NCBI GenBank assembly: GCA_903867855.1
Contig: CAIPTA010000114.1
Location: 1-44,193 of the forward strand
From: Oligoflexia bacterium
Lineage (GTDB): Bacteria; Bdellovibrionota; UBA1018; CAIPTA01
Direction: 5' to 3'
DNA: 44,193 nucleotides
Positions within the stretch are counted from its first letter, which is position 1, and the number at the start of each line of letters is the position of its first letter. The notes beneath the pieces are model-generated. The model worked only from the letters and a program-made list of their open reading frames with translations, was not told the DNA's origin and searched no databases. Shown here piece by piece: positions 40,663 through 44,193 of the stretch. The position numbers and the translations under genes were made by a program.

Positions 40663-42624
40663 ATGTTAGGCCAGAACGAACAGTTACAGGTATTTCAGGA
40701 TCGCTTCCGCGTCCTTTATCTTATACTTTTCGGAGTGGTAGCGATCCTCGTTACTCGTCTATGGTATTTGCAAGTATTTCGCGGGGAAGAATTTAAGCAA
40801 TTCGCGGAAGAAAACCGCCTAAAAAAAATCAAGATCGAGGCTCCACGTGGAATGGTCTACGATCGCAATCGTCAGCTCTTGCTCGATAATCATCCTACCT
40901 TCGGCGTGGCCATTACTCCGCAATACTTCCGTGCGGCTAGATCAGAAACTCGTCAAGCCACGATTGAAAAGCTAGGCCACATCATTCGCATGACTCCTGA
41001 TGCGATCAATGAAGTGTTAACAAAAGCGCGTCGCCAGCCAAGTTTCCAGCCAGTGGTAATTAAGAAAACTCTCACCATGGATGAAGTGGCGCTCATCGAG
41101 ATGGAAAAGCTGAGCTTGCCCGGGGTGGAGGTAACCACGGGAATTCAGCGCACGAATGTGAATGGTCTCATCGGATCCCACATGCTCGGCTATATTTCAG
41201 AGATCGATGGCGATGAACTACCCAAAGTGAATCGCAACGCGAAGGTGCCCTACCAGCAAGGCGATTCGATCGGAAAATCAGGTTTGGAGCAACAATGGGA
41301 AACCACTCTCCGCGGCGATGATGGCGTGGAATATGTAGAGGTGGATGCCTACGGTCGTAAAAAACTTGTGCCTCGCCAAAAAGGAAAAGTAGTTGCTGAT
41401 ATTCCACCGAAGCCCGCGATTCCTGGTAAGAACTTAATTCTCACTATTGATGAAGACCTTGAAAAAACCGCAGCCGATGAATTCGTAAAGCGCGGCCTCA
41501 CAGGCGCGGTGGTGGCCGTAGATCCTACCAATGGCGAAGTGCTCACCATGCTCTCTTGGCCAAGTTTCGATAGCACCGAATTCTCTGTGGGTATTCGTCC
41601 GGAGTACTGGCGCGAACTCACTAATAATGAAGATAAACCTCTGCACGATCGCACGATCAACGATCACTACAGCCCGGGCTCGACCTTCAAAATTGTGTCT
41701 GCCATAGCGGGCCTTGAAGAAGGCTTGATCAATGCACAAACACAAGTGATGTGCGGTGGTAGCTTTAAATTCGGGGGACGTCTCTTCCACGACTGGAAAA
41801 AAGAAGGTCACGGCTTAACAGATGTGATTCGTTCCCTCTATCGTTCGGTAGACGTATTTTACTATAAGTTAGCCACGCGCATGGATATTGACGTGCTATC
41901 CCGCTATGCCCACGATCTTGGTCTCGGAGTTCGCACGGGTATTCACCTGCCAGGAGAAATTCCTGGGATCGTACCGGATAGTGCTTGGAAAAAGAAAAAT
42001 ATGGGAGCGGATTGGTTCCCTGGAGAAACACTCTCCGTAATCATCGGCCAAGGCTATTTGAACGTAACGCCCATTCAACTCGCGAACATGATTGCAACGG
42101 TAGCAAATGGCGGCACGATTTTTCGCCCGCGCCTCGTGCATAGTATTGAAACTCAGGATGGCAAAGTTCTAGAAACTACCAAGCCAGAAATTATTAAACA
42201 AACTCACTTCTCCGATGAAACCCTCCGCCTGGTGCGCGCAGGTATTCAGCAAGTGCTAGAGAACCAACAGGGCACGGCCCATGCATCGTTCACCCCAGGC
42301 ATCAACGCCGCTGGAAAAACGGGTACCGCCCAAGTGATCCAATTTAAATCCGATGCTGTTTATAAAAGCTGCATGAACTTAGAGCGCAAGTATCGCCACC
42401 ATGGATTGTTCGTGGCCTATGCCCCTGTTGAAAATCCAAAAATTGCCGTTTCGGTAGTAACGGAGCACTCCTGCCACGGCACAGCGGCTGCCCCAGTTGC
42501 TCTTGCTATCATTAAAAAATATTTACAGAAACTAGACCCGATTAAGTATTCCGATGATGCCCTAAAGCAAGCGCGCATCGATTACTTTAAAAAAGGCGCA
42601 ACCCAGAGCACGACAGAGGAATAA
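40663..42624 (+). CDS. mrdA: Penicillin-binding protein 2 (elongation transpeptidase)
   Basis: A 653-residue class B PBP with a membrane anchor (residues ~17-36), a PBP dimerisation domain (EAPRGMVYDRNRQLLLDN, GYISEIDGDEL) and a transpeptidase domain: catalytic Ser340 in PGSTFKIVSA (SxxK), the second motif SVDVFYYKL, and KTG at 552-554 in GKTGTAQVI. It cross-links peptidoglycan during elongation together with RodA, whose gene follows 1 nt after its stop. Confidence 0.96.
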   Translation: MLGQNEQLQVFQDRFRVLYLILFGVVAILVTRLWYLQVFRGEEFKQFAEENRLKKIKIEAPRGMVYDRNRQLLLDNHPTFGVAITPQYFRAARSETRQATIEKLGHIIRMTPDAINEVLTKARRQPSFQPVVIKKTLTMDEVALIEMEKLSLPGVEVTTGIQRTNVNGLIGSHMLGYISEIDGDELPKVNRNAKVPYQQGDSIGKSGLEQQWETTLRGDDGVEYVEVDAYGRKKLVPRQKGKVVADIPPKPAIPGKNLILTIDEDLEKTAADEFVKRGLTGAVVAVDPTNGEVLTMLSWPSFDSTEFSVGIRPEYWRELTNNEDKPLHDRTINDHYSPGSTFKIVSAIAGLEEGLINAQTQVMCGGSFKFGGRLFHDWKKEGHGLTDVIRSLYRSVDVFYYKLATRMDIDVLSRYAHDLGLGVRTGIHLPGEIPGIVPDSAWKKKNMGADWFPGETLSVIIGQGYLNVTPIQLANMIATVANGGTIFRPRLVHSIETQDGKVLETTKPEIIKQTHFSDETLRLVRAGIQQVLENQQGTAHASFTPGINAAGKTGTAQVIQFKSDAVYKSCMNLERKYRHHGLFVAYAPVENPKIAVSVVTEHSCHGTAAAPVALAIIKKYLQKLDPIKYSDDALKQARIDYFKKGATQSTTEE

Positions 42625-42625
42625 T

Positions 42626-43603
42626 ATGGCAACTGCTACAGGTACTCCCGCCCTCCGTGAAGAAGTGGGGAGCTCAAAATACGATCTTAACGCCATGTGG
42701 ATCATGGCAATCTTGGTAACCATTGGCGTGCTCAATCTCCATAGCGCCACCTACTCTTCGGCCCAAGAAGGGGAAAGCCAATTTTGGAAAGCGCAGCTCG
42801 TTTGGTTCGGCATTGGCGCTGCCTTTTCTGCAGGGCTCTACTTCGTGCACTATCGTGTGCTCGAACGTTTCGCCTACTTTGCCTACGCCTTTAATATTTT
42901 TCTGCTCGCGGCAGTATTAGTGATTGGAAAAAGCGTGCTCGGATCTAGACGTTGGCTAGCCCTCGGGCCTGCCTCGGTGCAGCCGTCGGAATTCATGAAG
43001 ATCACTATCGCCTGGACTCTCGCGAAGTATTTCCACGATGACCAAGGCCGTGAATACTACGATCTAAAAGCCCTAATGCTACCCATTTTGCTAGTGCTTG
43101 TGCCCGTGCTCCTCGTAATGGCTCAGCCCGATCTGGGAACCGCCATGATCATTCTCGCCGTGAGCGGCAGCATGATGCTTTTTGTGAAAGTGAGTCCGCG
43201 ACTTTTGCTCACCGTAGGTCTCGCCGCCATCATTTGTATTCCTGTGGCCTATAAGTTTGTGCTGAAGGATTACCAGCGCCAACGCATCATCACCTTCTTG
43301 AATCCCCAGAGCGATCCGCGTGGAGCGGGCTATAACTCCATTCAATCCATGATTGCCGTGGGTAGCGGACAATTCCTCGGCAAAGGCTTCCGCAAAGGCA
43401 CCCAGAGCCAGCTGAACTTCTTGCCCGAACACCATACCGACTTTATCTTCTCTGTGTATGCGGAAGAGCACGGGTTTGTTGGCTTCCTGATTCTGCTGGG
43501 CCTCTATATAGCGCTCATGAGCAATGGGCTCAAGATCGCCTATGGTTCCAACGATAAATTCGGAATGCTCTTTGCCTTTGGCATCGTTGCGCTCTTTTCC
43601 TGT
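42626..43603 (+). CDS. rodA: RodA glycosyltransferase, 3' end lost at a junction
   Basis: About 326 residues of RodA (SEDS peptidoglycan polymerase): MWIMAILVTIGVLNLHSATY, GSRRWLALGPASVQPSEFMKI, AQPDLGTAMII, GSGQFLGKGFRKGTQSQLNFLPEHHTDFIFSVYAEEHGFVG. After FGIVALF the match stops and an unrelated short tail ends at a TGA (43640-43642). The expected last ~50 residues with the conserved PLPFISYGG-type segment are missing. GAGGAA precedes the ATG. An assembly junction is the likeliest cause, since the following sequence also looks foreign. Confidence 0.9.
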
Positions 43604-43813
43604 ATCCATTTCGGGATTTCCAAACTCGTTTTTTTCACGTGATTTGTCCTTTCAAATTAGGCTCACTACGGCCTTTTTGCAATCTGATATCTATTATACA
43701 CCCAAATGAGTTTCCTGTCAAGTCAAGTGTAAAAAAGTGGATAACAAAATTGTGCCAATAAATACTACTGATGTGTATGAGATTGTGGCGCGTTGTGATA
43801 TAATCAAGTCACT
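43604..43813. other. Unassigned sequence after the rodA junction
   Basis: No gene recognised. AT-rich with a different feel from the rest (TCTATTATACACC, ATAACAAAATTG, TTGTGATATAATCAAGTCACT), including a possible -10 (TATAAT at 43799-43804) just before the small membrane protein gene. Confidence 0.4.
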
Positions 43814-43985
43814 ATGAAAAACACAATAATCGCGATTTTGGTAATTATTATTGTCGGTGTCGGCGCATATTTTATTTTTAGAAAACCGGCGCCGGCGGTC
43901 AACACGCCCGTCACAAATACAACGGTGACGCAAAACACGCAGGCCACTACGACGGCAAACGCAAACACAGCGCCCGAAGATTACG
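43814..43985 (+). CDS. Small N-terminally anchored protein with Thr/Asn-rich linker (foreign segment)
   Basis: Begins MKNTIIAILVIIIVGVGAYF, a single membrane anchor, then a Pro/Val/Thr/Asn/Ala linker (APAVNTPVTNTTVTQ, TTTANANTAP). Composition resembles anchored proteins of Patescibacteria (CPR) rather than the rest of the window. Reading continues to a stop at 44032, but the last ~20 residues do not continue the linker style and another frame takes over, so I end the credible part near 43985. Confidence 0.45.
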
Positions 43986-44054
43986 AAGGCCGAGATTGGC
44001 GAAGCTATTGCCAAGGTAAAAGCCGGTTATAGGCCAAATCTACCCGCAGACTAG
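43980..44054 (+). CDS. 3' end of an unidentified, possibly phage-type protein
   Basis: One frame reads ITKAEIGEAIAKVKAGYRPN then LPAD and a TAG at 44052-44054, a convincing protein C-terminus with no start in the preceding sequence. It is followed after 36 bp by another start. The two together resemble adjacent structural genes of a phage. Weak evidence. Confidence 0.3.
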   Translation: MTKAEIGEAIAKVKAGYRPNLPAD

Positions 44055-44090
44055 CGCCATCAGAAGGCGCGCAACCCCATAAATCAAACT

Positions 44091-44193
44091 ATGGCTGACG
44101 ATATTATCGACGGTGCACCGGAAGGTGCGGCCGAAGTCACCGATTTGCGTTCAACGATACGGGCCGCTGTCGAAGCACAGCGCACTCCCGAAC
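44091..44193 (+). CDS. Partial protein, acidic N-terminus (phage scaffold-like?)
   Basis: ATG at 44091 opens a frame to the window end, beginning MADDIIDGAPEGAAEVTD and continuing LRSTIRAAVEAQ. Acidic, helical starts of this style occur in phage scaffold or coat-associated proteins, but 34 residues do not allow a firm call. Confidence 0.4.
   Translation, partial: MADDIIDGAPEGAAEVTDLRSTIRAAVEAQRTPE

Noticed and set aside
1..44193. CRISPR arrays, rRNA genes and complete insertion sequences.
   Set aside because: I saw no regularly spaced repeats, no rRNA-like sequence and no transposase with terminal inverted repeats.

Overview
The bulk of the window (about 0.5 to 43.6 kb) reads as one Gram-negative chromosome of roughly 50% GC with tight, frequently overlapping genes. 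A rod-shape operon (mreC-mreD-mrdA-rodA), a PpiD-like folding factor, a beta-barrel protein, a secretin-N protein, PrkA and many small secreted proteins and proteases point to a free-living or predatory proteobacterium-like cell. A Bdellovibrionota-type lineage is my best guess, from gene content only. Both ends look chimeric. The first ~490 bases encode part of a D-Ala-D-Ala ligase of Gram-positive flavour fused to a broken protease gene. At about 43.6 kb rodA stops matching its family and runs into unrelated sequence: a small membrane protein, then phage-like coding. These ends should not be assigned to the same organism without checking.

Layout. 0.5-3.7 kb: minus-strand operon of two papain-like (C1) secreted proteases flanking a small Cys-containing secreted protein; the second protease carries an in-frame TAG. 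3.8-9.2 kb: dbpA and a redox/electrophile block (thioredoxin-fold protein, azoR, Rrf2 regulator, periplasmic peroxiredoxin, OsmC, pirin) with a clear operator between azoR and rrf2. 9.3-12.3 kb: inorganic-carbon module (exported beta-carbonic anhydrase, SbtB-like PII protein, SbtA bicarbonate transporter) divergent from a LysR regulator. 12.3-13.7 kb: small hypotheticals and a truncated SRPBCC gene.

13.7-20.3 kb is the accessory region. It starts where the SRPBCC gene is cut and ends at an intact tRNA-His. A 34-bp perfect direct repeat, inside a longer imperfect repeat of ~130-145 bp, joins the 3' end of tRNA-His (20200-20233) to a copy at 15616-15649, delimiting a 4,584-bp unit. The unit holds a serine-recombinase remnant, a nested palindromic element, an oxidoreductase/NTF2-like/Rrf2/monooxygenase cluster with an operator resembling the azoR one, and a standalone SIR2-like protein beside the tRNA. 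A second segment (13.72-15.65 kb) holds a trypsin-like protease divergent from a double-HTH regulator and is bounded by a shared 13-mer.

20.4-43.6 kb is ordinary chromosome: beta-barrel protein, HAD phosphatase, signal peptidase with an unusual N-terminal membrane region, RluA-type pseudouridine synthase, PrkA, 5'-nucleotidase lipoprotein, PduO-type adenosyltransferase, HD phosphohydrolase, nitroreductase, LysR, LprI-like protein, then ppiD-moxR-DUF58-transglutaminase (minus strand) divergent from mreCD-mrdA-rodA (plus strand).

I see no complete new defence or RNA system with certainty. The best candidates for something undescribed are the tRNA-His island with its SIR2-like gene and structured repeat, and the paired C1 proteases with their intervening small secreted protein.
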